From Tricholoma matsutake (taxonomy: Eukaryota > Basidiomycota > Agaricomycetes > Agaricales > Tricholomataceae): DNA of 64,000 bases. The stretch covers positions 5,890,001-5,954,000 of the forward strand of contig AP026542.1 of the NCBI GenBank assembly GCA_026075535.2, written 5' to 3'. The translations under genes and the position numbers were made by a program. This document shows positions 22,490-33,480 of this stretch, piece by piece. Numbering within the stretch: the stretch's first letter is position 1; each line of letters begins with the position of its first letter. The notes beneath the pieces were generated by a model that did no database searches, was not told the DNA's origin, and saw nothing but the letters and a program-made list of their open reading frames with translations.

Positions 22490-24484
22490 TTGTATCATGC
22501 ACAAATATCATACCTGCTTTACAAATAGTTCACCAGTCCAATACCCTTCATAATTTTTTCCATACTCAAGACTTTGGCTTGCATCCTTCAGCCAACCGAA
22601 AGTTGAACAAATCATGTCAGACTGATGGATGCCACAACTGACACCTTTCTTCTTCAATGGTTGTTCACCATCAAGCACCCAGCTCTTCTTTTTCCCATCA
22701 TTCACTTGTGCTGTCATTTCATCCTGTGCAACCAACACCAATCAATGCTCAACATAATTTCCTGGGTCCTTACAAACCTCCTTGTCTGTATTTCTAACTT
22801 GGTACTCAACTAGTCATCATTGATATTCAGCTATTGCGAAGAGGAACTCCTTTTGCTGATATACAGTAACATCGGGTCTCTCATGTCCATCATAATATAA
22901 TCCTTTCTTGTGTTCCATATACTGGAATCCCTCCTTCCACAAGAATTGGCAAGCCATTTCAAGTGATACACCTTTTCCAACCTTCAAGTGTACCCATGGG
23001 AATAACTCGACTTCCATGTATTGTTTGAGTCCGCAAGGCATTTCCTCATCGACAATGTGACAAAGGTATTTCTCTGCTGCATTTGGAACCATCTTATTTT
23101 TCAAGAACTCAGCCAACTTTGCAGGATCCATTGCCCACTTGTTTGAATGAACATACAAACAAAGTTCAACACAAATTGCAGGATCAGAAAGGAGGGAGAA
23201 TGATTGATATGACGACCTCGTAAGGATTGTGGCAGTGCTTGTGAGTTCACCCAGTCCCTGGCCCATTTTTGAACAAGTCTTGACCCCCATGATGCAGAAA
23301 ACCCTTGGCTTTTGGCTGCCCATTGTGACACATTGATCCCCTTATGTTTGTTCTGCACAACCATGTACAAGTAACTCTGGATTGCTTGTGCATGATACTC
23401 CTGCAGGCCATTCTTTCCCACCTCAAACCTTGCTTTTTTCGATGCAATCAACTTCTCAATGGCTTGAAGAGCTTCTTGCAATTCACAAAAGTGTGCTTCT
23501 TGAGCTTTTTGGCAAGCAACGCGAGCAGGAACATCAAGGTGGTGGTGTTTAATGGGCGGGGGCTGTCAGATCCGAGTTGATGGCAGTGACAAGGCTCGTA
23601 CAGCTCCACTCTCATCGTCTGCATCTTCTGATTCATCCTCAACCATCGGTACATCATCTTCCACATCTGAAGCATATCCTGTGAAGACCTCATGTGTGAC
23701 GAGAATCTCCTCAGTAACGCGAGTTTGACAAGCATCTTCAGCCAGTGCACATGAGCCTTCCTGAGTTTCACTAATGGCTGGGACTGAGTCCTTGCTCTGT
23801 ACTGTCGTTGGAGCAATGGGCATCTTCCAGTGTTTCCAGCCAGAAAACCTCGCATCAACATGGCTCCTTTCCTAACGATGTTTTGATAAGTGAAGTTTAG
23901 TGCAAATCCCTGGTTACTCACGTCTTTCACAGCTCTGCATCAATTTTTTCCTTATCTCATGCTTTCTTTTCATTTCAACACCTTGTCCTGCCCGACAGCC
24001 CATTATATCCCAGCTTTTGGTTACTCTCCGCCTTTTGCCAATCATTTGCAGTGATTCTTGCACTGGTGATCCTGTTGCATGCTGTCACTTCATTCAGCGA
24101 TTCCACCTCGTGTCTCAGGCTGAGTTCAAGACTTTCCAAAAGCTCCTCTCCCTCAAGCTCAGAATATGATGCATCTGAATCATCTGATGCCTCTGATTCT
24201 CAATCGAAGTCTGTGTCTGATACATCTCTCCATGAGAAATCACTGTCAGTTTCCAACACTTCATGATTGACATCCCCATTCCAAGCTGTCACCTCGCAGT
24301 TGCCATTTTCTTCAGGGTTCAACACAGATGTGTCAAGGAGTTTGATATCCCCAAATGGAATACATGGAGATAAGGAGCCAAATGAAAGGGTTGGCTTTGG
24401 GTGACATCATTTCCAAGCTTTCACTTCTCGCACATTCACAGCAGATTCTTTACACCATTTTTTGGGGCGACCAGGATGAGCCAT
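22490..24484 (-). pseudogene. DDE-type DNA transposase gene, 5' two thirds, broken
   Basis: Minus strand from an ATG at 24484 (MAHPGRPKKWCKE), with a TGA about 25 codons in. An acidic, Ser-rich N-terminal region follows (ASDVEDDVPMVEDESEDADD near 23660). Then comes a conserved helical block: ELQEALQAIEKLIASKKARFEVGKN, NVSQWAAKSQGFSASWG and NKWAMDPAKLAEFLKNKMVPNAAEKYL. It continues with HKKGLYYDGHERPDV at about 22890 and, after a frameshift, DGEQPLKKKGVSCGIHQSDMIC at 22560-22700. Sequence stops after GELFVKQV, so the catalytic C-terminal part is absent. I recognise this as a widespread Agaricomycete DDE-superfamily transposase family; the exact superfamily is not certain. Confidence 0.6.
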
Positions 24485-24877
24485 GGTCAAAAAAAAACAG
24501 ATTTCACTCCAACTGCACCCATCTAGTATTACTGTATTGGATTTACCATTATTTACTGTACACAGTTATTAGAAACTCATTTCGAGCTGATTTCCAAGCG
24601 GGGTTTTGACTAGACACCATATATATATTTTGTTGGCTGACCAATTTGGCCACTGTACAAAAGTAGTGGTGACTAGGCCTTGTGCACCATAGAACCCTCT
24701 CAATGTTATCAATCCCTGATCCCCAGTCTAACAGCAGTCCTTATCATTTTCCCCAATCGCCAGCATATTCATCTGCCATATAGATATAAGCCCCACAACA
24801 GGATGTAACACTGACCCCCTCCTACCAGGTCAAACTCTATGACTCAATCTGTCTCGACTTCCATCCATAACTGTGCC
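24485..24877 (+). other. Transposase flank and leader of gypsy D (5' LTR missing)
   Basis: The leader from about 24690 resembles the C leader (the CAT.TTC..CTGCCATATAG.TATAA...CCCAC.ACAGG region and the ATGACT.A...TCTGTCTCGACTTCC gag start at 24840). No C-type LTR precedes it; instead the transposase relic is found. So the D 5' LTR has been deleted or displaced. Confidence 0.5.
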
Positions 24878-25251
24878 TAGTGTTGCCTTGACCAACTTGG
24901 GGCATTTTTGTATTTTTGAAATAACTTGACACAATGCACTCAACCTGCTTAGTGTTGAGAGAGGACCAATCGACTTTTGGGGCTCCCTATCTATGTAAAT
25001 ATTTTCAGAATTCTATACAATTTATTGGAATTGATATTACCTTTGACTCATTTTTTGCAAGTCAACCAGCAAAAATGAGTCAAAGGCAATATCAATTCCA
25101 ATAAATTGTACAAAATTCTGAAAATATTTACATGGATAGGGAGCCCCAAAAGTCGATGGGTCCTCTCTCAACACTAAGCAGGCTGAGTCCACTGTGTCAA
25201 GTTATTTCAAGAATACAAAAATTCCCCAAGTCAGTCAAGGCAACACTAAAG
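24878..25251. mobile_element. Fold-back element with hAT-like ends
   Basis: Two arms of about 180 bp (24879-25058 and 25069-25247) are inverted copies of each other at roughly 93 percent identity, separated by only 10 bp. Ends read TAGTGTTGCC...GGCAACACTA, like the TAGTGTT ends of the hAT-like elements at 7619 and 7871. Flanks ACTGTGCC (24870-24877) and TCTGTGCC (25252-25259) suggest an 8 bp duplication with one change. Removing it joins gag codons before 24878 to VPLTTRSRV after it, as in gypsy C. No coding capacity. Confidence 0.7.
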
Positions 25252-25899
25252 TCTGTGCCACTCACCACCAGGAGCAGAGTGCGTAGAGTAATTATGACCA
25301 CTACCCTGTTATCCCCACTCTCATCATTATCCCCCTTGCCTGTTTCTACACCTGCACCGGTAATCCCACTTGTTCCCAGCACCCCAGTCACACTAGCCTT
25401 GCACCAATGCACTTTCTCCTCCGACTCTGAAATTGAGACCCCACACACCAAACCCAGAATGACACCCAGTAACACCCCATTATATGTGGTGGCTGAAGTA
25501 AAACAAGCATCGCCAGCCTCGGCTCCACTTCTTTCTGCTGGTTGCCTGACTGTAAAAGTGGTCCGCCAGTTCAACACTGCATGTCAGCGCTACTTCTCTG
25601 TGAAGGATGTAGCGGCCGATGATCGAGTCAGAAAAATCATCTATAACTTTGAGTCTACAGCCATACAGTCCTGGGTCAATGCCAAAGAGGCTCGACTCCT
25701 TGCCCTCTCCTTCCCCAAGTTCCTCATTGCCCTCAAAAAGAAGTTTCTGCCCTGTTCCTGGGAGGACAAACTTGTCCAAGATCAAATCATGGTTCAGGGA
25801 AGCACCAATTTTCTGACTTGGGTCAACAATGTCTGAAATGCCAACAATGAGCTGGGTGCTGCCCAATCTGCCTATCACATCCCTAACAATTGCTTCCGT
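25252..25899 (+). pseudogene. Gag of gypsy D, N-terminal part
   Basis: VPLTTRSRVRRVIMTTTLLSP (cf. TPLTTRSRVCASV in C), a Pro/Ser/Thr-rich tail, then the capsid block AEVKQASPASAPLLSAGCLTVKVV, CQRYFSVKDVAADDRVRKIIYNFES and FLIALKKKFLPCSWEDKLV. A TGA follows FLTWVNNV at 25834; the sister copy differs there. Cut by element F at 25900 within SAYHIPNNCFR. Confidence 0.8.
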
Positions 25900-26904
25900 T
25901 GATGATGCTCAACCCGGAAACTCAACCAAAACCAACTAAACTGGTCTTAGGAGATATAACACAAGTCAGAGAAAGGTTGCGAGGTAGTACTGAATATCAC
26001 CGTGCTATCCAAAGGCTGGTAAATGTACTGCACGACGTTGCAAAGCCATATTAGGCTGTGCGAAGTTCTGCAAAGCCGTCCGAAGTAATGCAAAACACTA
26101 CAAAATGTTCCAAAACGATATGAAAGAGTTTAGCAGCGATATGAAGGAGTTCGAGAATCTCTGGAATGGTTTCATGGGTTCAGGAGATGGTCATGATAGT
26201 TGAAAGTGAGGTAAGAGATGATGACACAACAGATAGGTGATGTGACGAGAGTTTCGAGAGACTATGTGGCAAAACAATGTAGTTTTCAGAATACTTGAGT
26301 GAGTTCGGACAAAGACTGAGCTAAAACTCAAGAATTAAACCCTAAGTCAGATGATAGGCAATGTGAGAAGACGATTTTCTGCTTCTCTTGACAGTAAATA
26401 CACCAAACTATATATGTTTTAGAGAGATAGTACCAAAAAGGTAAAAGGGCATGAGGCAAAACATGTGGTAAATGTGAGGCAGTGAACAAAATGTTGAAAT
26501 CACCAAGTAAATGAGAAAATGATAAGAAAGAAATGTGCCATATACATGATATATCAAATCTCCTTGTCTTGTGGTTCCAATAAATCATGAATATGTTGAA
26601 AAGCATCTCGATGCACGCTAAGTTGCTAGCCATTGTGTTTCTTCGTGTTTGTGGTGGCGGGAACACAATGTGTTAGTGTGTGTAATGGTGGGAGCATGTG
26701 TTTGAGGTTTGGTACAATAGGAATACGGCGGCTGAAGTTGTTTGAAATGGTTCAAAGTCTTTCAAAATGTTTCGAAGTGTTGTTTCACTGTTTTGTGCAT
26801 TTGTAGGCATTTGTAAGCATTCATGAAATTGTAGGACTTTGGGAAGGAGGTGTCCAAGTGTGATATCTTGATTTCAGAGCTCTGCTGCCATAGTGGACCT
26901 ATCA
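25900..26904 (+). mobile_element. Non-coding element F, copy 2 (1005 bp)
   Basis: Begins TGATGATGCTCAACCCGG and ends CCTATCA, as copy 1. Flanking 4-mers CCGT (25896-25899) and CTGT (26905-26908) again differ by one C-to-T. Its arrays have a different unit from copy 1: gcaaagccrt/gcgaagt units near 26035-26150 and ttcaaagtctttcaaaatgtttcgaagtg-like units near 26740-26830. The middle part (ACCAAACT, AGTACC-AAAAAGG, CATGAGGCAAAA) is shared with copy 1. Confidence 0.6.
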
Positions 26905-26908
26905 CTGT

Positions 26909-29256
26909 CTCCACCTCATCCCTCAACTCTCAGATGGCATGAAATGCCTCTACAAGGCCAACAATGGTACAGCACCAGGCACAACCAAAGGCACGCTTGA
27001 CACTATTGCAGATTTCGAAGAATGGATGGAGCGGTTGCAGCTATTGGAACAAGATCTGCAAGCAAGTTGCACAGTTTGGGTTTCCCACACTGTGAAAGCG
27101 AGTAACATTTTGCGTGATTCTTCAGCACCTAACATAGACAGCACTACGACTACCTCTACCATTGCTTACACCACCCCTCTCAAACCCCTCACTGATGATG
27201 AGAAGACACTCCTGAGACAGCACCTCAGCTGCTACAAATGCCATGTTCTCTATGCAGGACATCTCGGGCAAAACTGCACGAACCCCCGCCCCACCCTCAA
27301 AGACTGCAAGAAAGTAACTGCTGCAAATGCAGCCAAGGTGAAGGCTGCATACAAGAAGATACAAGCCACATCTCAAACCATGAGCACCACTGTCGCCGCC
27401 ATCTTTGAAGCTGATGTGGTGTTCAAAGACAGCGAGAGCAATGGAGATTCTGATGACTTCATGGATGTGAATGAAGTAGATGAGTACATAAACTCACCTT
27501 TTACCCTTCCTCAACATTTTCGCTGGACCTGTTGTATTGATGCCCCTGCTACTTGTGCTCCTACTCCTGTCAAGGCACTAATTGATCACAGATTGTCTCC
27601 AGTCTTGATTTCTAGCGAGCTTGCCGAAATTCTCTGCCTCACACCAAAACCTCTCTTCAAACCTCTCTCAGTTTCCAGAGCTTTCACAAATGCCAACATC
27701 ACATTGACTCCTCTCATTTTGACTCAATATTGTAAATTATCAATTCAGTCACCAGACGCACTCTGGCACTCCCATGTTATCAACACAATCATTTGCCCGC
27801 AACTCCACACAGACTTAATACTCAGCCTCAATTTTCTTGTGAAAAATAAAATTGTTGTGGATGCAGAACTTCAAACTGTAATAGCAAAAGAATTTGGATA
27901 TGATTTATTAAACACCCCCAATCCAAAATTACATCGTTGTAATGTTCAAAAATTGCCAGCACAATGCTGTAAGCTTGAAGCCCAGCAAATTAAAGCAGGT
28001 CAAAGAAGTGCCAGAAAAACATGAATCCTTGTGCACATGGAATTCAAGTCCCTTTTCAATGAGAACGAACAATGGTTTGATATGACACCATTCACAACTG
28101 GACCACATGACATCATGGCAACCATCAAGACCTGGATCGCCCAACTTGCCAGCAAAGCAACCCTGCATAAGCTGGACACGCAGGTGAAAGAGTCATTTGT
28201 GGACCGTTTCCCATCCAATATCCCACATGTAAAAGATCTCCCATGTGAGGTATACCACCACATCCAACTTCTCCCCGGGGCACCTGTCTCTGTCTCATGC
28301 ATGTATGGATCTCCACAGAAATATTGAACTGGCTGGAAGATGCTGATTGATCAACATGTGGTGGCAGGAAGGATCAGACCATCATCATTGCCATATGCAT
28401 TTCCATCCTTCATCATACCAAAAGCAGACCCCACAGTTCTCCCCCATTGGGTGAATGACTATTGTCATCTAAACCAACTCACCATTCCTGACAATTACGC
28501 ACTTCCACAAATTGATGACATCCTAGCGGACTGCACCAAAGGAAAGGTCTGGGGTAAAATTGATATGACAAACTCATTCTTCCAAACCCTAGTGCACCCA
28601 GATGACATCAAGTACACTGTGACACTTACTCCTTTCGGGCTATGGGAGTGGGTCGTGATGCCCATGGGCATGCGAAACTCTCCAGCAACACACCAATGAC
28701 GCATCACTCTGGCTCTGAAAGATCTCATTGGAAAAATATGCCACATATATCTGGATGATGTGATTATCTGGTCAAATACACTGGAGGAACACAAGACAAA
28801 TGTGGGTCTAGTGCTCGAGGCACTTCAAAAAGTGCATCTCTATTGCTCTCTGAAAAAGTCTACACTTTTTACTACAGAAGTGGATTTCCTTGGCCATCAC
28901 ATTTCAGCTCGAGGCATCAAAGCAGATCAATCAAAAGTCCTGCGTATTCTCAACTGGCCTGTGCCTAAATCAGCGAAGCATGTATGGCAATTTCTAGGCC
29001 TCATATGTTACATTGCTTCCTTTCTCCCAACTCTAGCAGAGTACACTGCGGTCCTCACCCCACTCACTCGCAAGGAGTGCAACACTACCTTCCTGACTTG
29101 GACATGCAAACACCAAGCTGCTTTTGATAACATTAAGCGACTAGTCATCAGCAGGGATTGCTTGACGACTATCAATCACAAAAACCCCAAAAATAACAAA
29201 ATTTTTGTAATGTGCAATGCCAGCAAGAGGAGAACAGGAGCCATCCTCTCCTTGAG
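26909..29256 (+). pseudogene. Gypsy D gag end, protease, RT
   Basis: The frame 26939-28024 encodes the gag C-terminus (MKCLYKANNGTAPGTTKGTLD), the knuckle CYKCHVLYAGHLGQNC (C-x2-C-x6-H-x4-C, about 27232-27280) and the protease (ALIDHRLSPVLISSELAEILCL; Asp-His-Arg where an active enzyme would have Asp-x-Gly). Frames 28031-28327, 28340-28699 and 28760-29278 then give the RT (VNDYCHLNQLTIPDNYALPQIDD, FYLDD-type box IYLDDVIIWS near 28747) and the connection region LGLICYIASFLPTLAEYTAVLTP. Stops at 28022, 28325 and 28697 separate the frames. RNase H starts (VMCNASKRRTGAILS) and breaks off near 29256 at an inversion breakpoint. Confidence 0.85.
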
Positions 29257-29498
29257 CAGGTTGGCTAGGAGCTCTTGACCTAGAACAACAGGGAACCAAA
29301 GGAGCGGTGGGGGGACAGGAACGAGAGACAAGGGGGGAAGGGGAGAGTGAGCGACCAGGTAGTTTGGCATTGTCAAGGTACAGCATTGGTGTGAAAAAAT
29401 TAGACTGTTTTGGAAATTTCAGGGTCAGCATGGTTTCAGGGAAAAGAGCATGTGTGAGAGAGTAGAGTGTTGATAGTAAGTTCATTATAAAAAAAAAG

Positions 29499-29671
29499 TG
29501 GAAGGAAGCCGGAGCTTCCAACACTAAAGGGGACTGAGAACTATAAGGAACTTAATATATTTCGAGGGGGGAATCTAGAATACAGTACATGCACTCGAGT
29601 ATAGACTATATATTAATGGAATGACATGTGATAATGGAGTGGCATGTGATAATGTAAGAGGCACTCTTACA
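29499..29671 (-). repeat. LTR of element B, 5' copy, now inverted
   Basis: 173 bp; element strand TGTAAGAGTGCCTCTTACA...TCCTTCCA. Followed inside by C(T)8 and the B leader (rc from 29498). Confidence 0.8.
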
Positions 29672-29675
29672 GAGG

Positions 29676-30000
29676 GGAGTATTCATCCATGGGGTCGGGG
29701 AGTCTGGATAGTGCATCTGCCATGGTGTTCTTCTCTCCATTAATGTAAGTTATGGTGTACTCATATTGCGAGAGATACTCCATCCAACATGCTTGCCATT
29801 GCGATAGGTCTTGTTGGAAGTCAAAATTCTGTAGTGTTTTGTGATCTGTGCAGATGTGAATGTGTGAGCCAAGTAAATCTACTCGCCATTTCTTTAGTGC
29901 TCTCATGATCGCTAACATCTCCTGCTCATGTACAGGGTAGTTGCATTCAGTGCTATTCATTTGGCAGTTTTTAAAGGCGACTGGTCGAGCTGACTCCCAT
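29676..30000 (-). pseudogene. Inverted RNase H segment of gypsy D
   Basis: The minus strand encodes ESWESARPVAFKNCQMNSTECN, YPVHEQEMLAIMRALKKWRVDLLG, HIHICTDHKTLQNFD and YTITYINGEKNTMADALSRLPDPMDEYSP. It is collinear with the C RNase H at 13840-14160. It is the missing middle between 29256 and 32001, but in the opposite orientation to the rest of D. No stop occurs in this segment. Confidence 0.85.
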
Positions 30001-31827
30001 GATTCCACAGCTTCCACCAATGACTTGAGCAACACCCTGCTGCATGGTCGAGCACACCTGAAACAGTGACCCAAACAAATGGAAGCACAAACTTCCAGTT
30101 CGACCCCACTGTTTTTGCATTTCAGCGTCTCTCCTTCCTGCCACCCCACCCATTGTGTCTTGAATCGCTCAGTGCCACCAAGAGTTGGTCAACATTTTTT
30201 TAATTGTAGTTCCACCTGGTCCATCTCGTCTTGATGCTAGTCCACTGAACTCGAACACCAATTCCCACTGTCCATTCTTCCAAACATGTTTACAGGATCC
30301 CTAGCTTGTTATTTCCACTGTGTGTTCCGTCTTGACCCTGCCCATCTTGCTCGCCTTGTTTTGGCACCATGGGTTCCACCTTACAACTTGTTTGGCATCA
30401 TTGGACATCATATGCTCTCATTTGAGACACAGCCCATCTTGTTTTGACTCCCCATACCTCTCGTTCCCCCATTTACACTCCTCCCACCATCCTTGTCAAT
30501 GTCTACCATCCTCCTCCACCACTGTTAATGCTGTTATGCAAACAGCACACCATGACAAGCCCACAGCTACTCCATTGCCACCGCCGTCACCTGCCATGTC
30601 ATTCCTGATGATGGCCCCACCAATCCCATCAATGATGCCGGCAACGTCGATAACCACCACCACTACTTCATCCCCAGGCTTTCAACAGCACCCAGCACCT
30701 CACAAATGCTGGCACCAGTCACCACACCAACCCACAGTGCTCCATCCTCATTCCCAGCCCCTCCATCTGTGTCCTGAGCCTCCCCTGACAACCGCCACAT
30801 CACAGCTGTCAATGCCAGCATCACCAGCCACAACCACATCTGAAACGATGTCTCAGGCCATTTCTAGTACCCAGGAAGTGCCCCCAACACAAGAGGTCCA
30901 TCACCAGGCCATAAACAGCAAGCAAACACCACTATGTGACCAACATCGATGTGTCCATCAACGATGGCATTTCCCCTGCTCTAACCCCCTCTGGAACACG
31001 AGCCACAGCTCAACAACAATGGAGCATGCACCTAGACACACCAGAATGCCCCCAAACACCTACCAGCCACCCAACCAACACCATCCACAGCCCAGAAAAC
31101 TTGGTTATGCGAGGTCATGTGGATGCATTCATCTGAATGTGTCATGGACTTGACGGAGCCCCCCAGCCAGCCCCAACATCTACAACGACAACCCAAACCA
31201 CCTCCCACAGCACCCTGTTCCCCCCTGCTCGACCCCCTTGCCCCCATTATCCACCGTGAGCCCACCAGACCTGCCACATCATCAATGACAGCTGTATCCC
31301 CTGCTCTGGCCCACTCTGGACCACGAGCCACAGTCAAGAAATGACAGAGCACCACACCTAAACCCACGAGAGACCTGCCCCATCCACTCAGCTTGCCCTG
31401 AATCCCCCAGAAACACGCCGTTTTGCCAACCCCCATGTCTCACACCCATGCCGTGTCACTGACGATGCCATCCACACCCACAGAAGCACCCTGTTCACCC
31501 CCCATCCCCCTCTCACTGCCACTCACTGCCAATCTGCCCCAGCTCACCCCAGGTGCCCTGTAAACACACCGTTTTGCCACCCCCCCACCATGTCACTGTC
31601 CCTGTCCCCAGCACCACATCACCCACACACCATCACCACTGTCCTTGAAAACACCCACTGATCCTTGTCAATGCCCTGTCAATGCCTATACCTGGTCCTG
31701 CACTGCACCTGTCCAACTGTGACTCAGTGTTCTTGTGAACATGTAAAGTTATTTTTGGTCACCACAACCACGTTTATCTTGCCACCTGCCCCCCCCCCCC
31801 AGTCATTTTTTTTGGAGTATGAGAGAG

Positions 31828-32000
31828 TATAAGAGTGCCTCTGACACTATCACATGCCATTCCATTGTCACATGTCATTCCATTAATATATAGTCTATAC
31901 TCAAGTGCATGTACTGTATTCTAGATTCCCCCCTCAAAATATATTAAGTTCCTTATAGTTCTCAGTCCCCTTTAGTGTTGGAAGCTCCAACTTCCTTCCA
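31828..32000 (+). repeat. LTR of element B, 3' copy
   Basis: 173 bp, TATAAGAGTGCC...CTTCCTTCCA, preceded by a purine run GGAGTATGAGAGAG (polypurine tract). The terminal G of TG has become A. Confidence 0.8.
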
Positions 32001-32631
32001 CCCTCCTGCCATCATTTCTGCTATTTTTTCCATTCAATCTGACCCAAAGCTGATTACAAGGATTAAAAATGGCTATCACGCTGATTCATGGTGTCTGGGA
32101 ATACTGGATGATTTGAAACAAGGAATGGTAGATGCAAAACTGCAGATCTCTCTAAAGCATGGGCTGCTTTTCATCAGAAATAGACTAGTGATTCCAAAAT
32201 ACAAGAACCTGCAAGAGCAACTGTTCCAGCTCGCGCATGATAACCTCGGCCATTTTGGGACAGAAAAATCCTATGCTAGCCTCCGTCACAATTTCTACTG
32301 GCCAAACATGAGACAGGATCTGGGTCGAGGTTACATCCTGGGCTGCATGGACTGTCAACACAATAAATCCTCTACATCAAAGACTGCAGGACCACTCCAC
32401 CCCTTACCCGTACCAGACAAATGGCTCAACTCAATAGCCATCAACTTCATCGGTCCATTACCAAAAGATGAGGGTTTCAACACAATTGTGACCATGACAG
32501 ACCACCTGGGTGTGGACATACAGATTGCACCCTGCACTGCAGATATGTCAGCTGAAGACTTCATGTTCCTATTTTTTGACAAATGGTACTGCAAAAATGG
32601 ATGTCCATTAGAGATCATCAGCGACCACGAT
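32001..32631 (+). pseudogene. Integrase of gypsy D, N-terminal and core
   Basis: An open frame running AIFSIQSDPKLITRIKNGY, then the zinc-binding region QLFQLAHDNLGHFGTEKSY and GRGYILGCMDCQ (H-H-C-C pattern), then the catalytic core SIAINFIGPLPKDEGF and WYCKNGCPLEIISDHD. Cut after ISDHD by gypsy G at 32632; the next residues KLFISKFW are at 37751. Unlike C, it has no stop. Confidence 0.85.
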
Positions 32632-33285
32632 TGTTAAGACTATAGGTCTTTAACTCAGCCTTGGCTTCGTATATCACAGTTGGAGGCTTTCCAACTATAT
32701 CAGTATCGCACTAGGAGGCTTTCCTAGTGTATCGGGCTTCTGGCCTTCACTTGGGTACTTTCTCAAGTCGTTATGGCTATCTGTACTCAGAGGCTTTCTG
32801 AGTAGACCATCGGTTCGTGTATCACAGTTGGAGGCTTTCCAACTGTCGAGTTCGAGTTATCACAGCTAGGGGCTTCCTAAGCTGTTGAGTGTTCTGGTTG
32901 AGTCTAAGACCGTTGTTTGAATTAGGTCAAGCTGGAGAATACACAGAGTGTAGCTACAGCTTATATACTGTTCCAGGACTATCTATCGTCCAATCAGAAG
33001 GTGAGATGCTTATCAGGTAAATATAGACAAGAACAATAGAAACAATAGGCCTCATGCCTCGCATGAGGCATCCGATGTCAATTGTGAGGGTCCGACATCA
33101 TGGACCTCATGTAAAGGGGTTGTCGTACCACGGTGTGTGTGGGAGTGGATTCAGGTGCATGGAGTCATCATGCGTCAAGGTGTCTTCCGTCGGAAGAGAG
33201 TTGAGTCGAATGAGAAAATTAAAGTACCCGGTCTTGCCGGCATACGTCTGGTCGTCATGGGTTACGATAACAGAAAATCGTAACA
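32632..33285 (-). repeat. 3' LTR of gypsy G with hairpin array
   Basis: On the plus strand TGTTAAGACTATAGG...AATCGTAACA. Within 32678-32885 six hairpins follow one another: 32678-32696, 32709-32729, 32749-32768, 32785-32803, 32824-32846, 32862-32885. Five share the loop-proximal sequence (G)GRGGCTTYC while the outer stem letters differ and still pair. A further palindrome (CCTCATGC/GCATGAGG) lies at about 33051-33069. Confidence 0.85.
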
Positions 33286-33480
33286 TCACCCTCTCTCTAT
33301 CTTCGAAGTCACTGACTTCGATCACCATCTTCTTTTCTCCACTCAGGAAGTGGGGTGGGTCGGGGTCTGAGGGAATCGGTTGGAGCACAGTAGGGTTCCC
33401 AGTTCTCCATGCTCTCCAAGCAGGAGTCTTCTGTGGTTTCTTTTGTGGTTTGTTCAGTGGGTGTCTTGGTCTTGGGGGTT

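Larger units (their letters stand above)
29257..32000. mobile_element. Non-autonomous LTR element B, copy 2, partly inverted
   Basis: Two B LTRs are present in opposite orientation: 29499-29671 (minus) and 31828-32000 (plus). Next to the first lies inverted RNase H of gypsy D (29676-30000). The host bases touching the two LTRs are GAGGG (29672-29676, i.e. CCCTC on the other strand) and CCCTC (32001-32005), the expected 5 bp duplication if 29257-30000 is flipped back. B internal DNA is 29257-29498 (inverted) plus about 30001-31827; it is Pro/Thr-biased and non-coding. Uninverted, B would be about 2.4 kb. Confidence 0.75.

Noticed and set aside
30320..31153. Long plus-strand ORF of 277 codons inside element B
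   Set aside because: Composition is Pro/Thr/Ser/His from CCA/CAC-rich DNA. The overlapping frame is equally open, no family is recognisable, and the other B copy (20172-21411) does not keep it.
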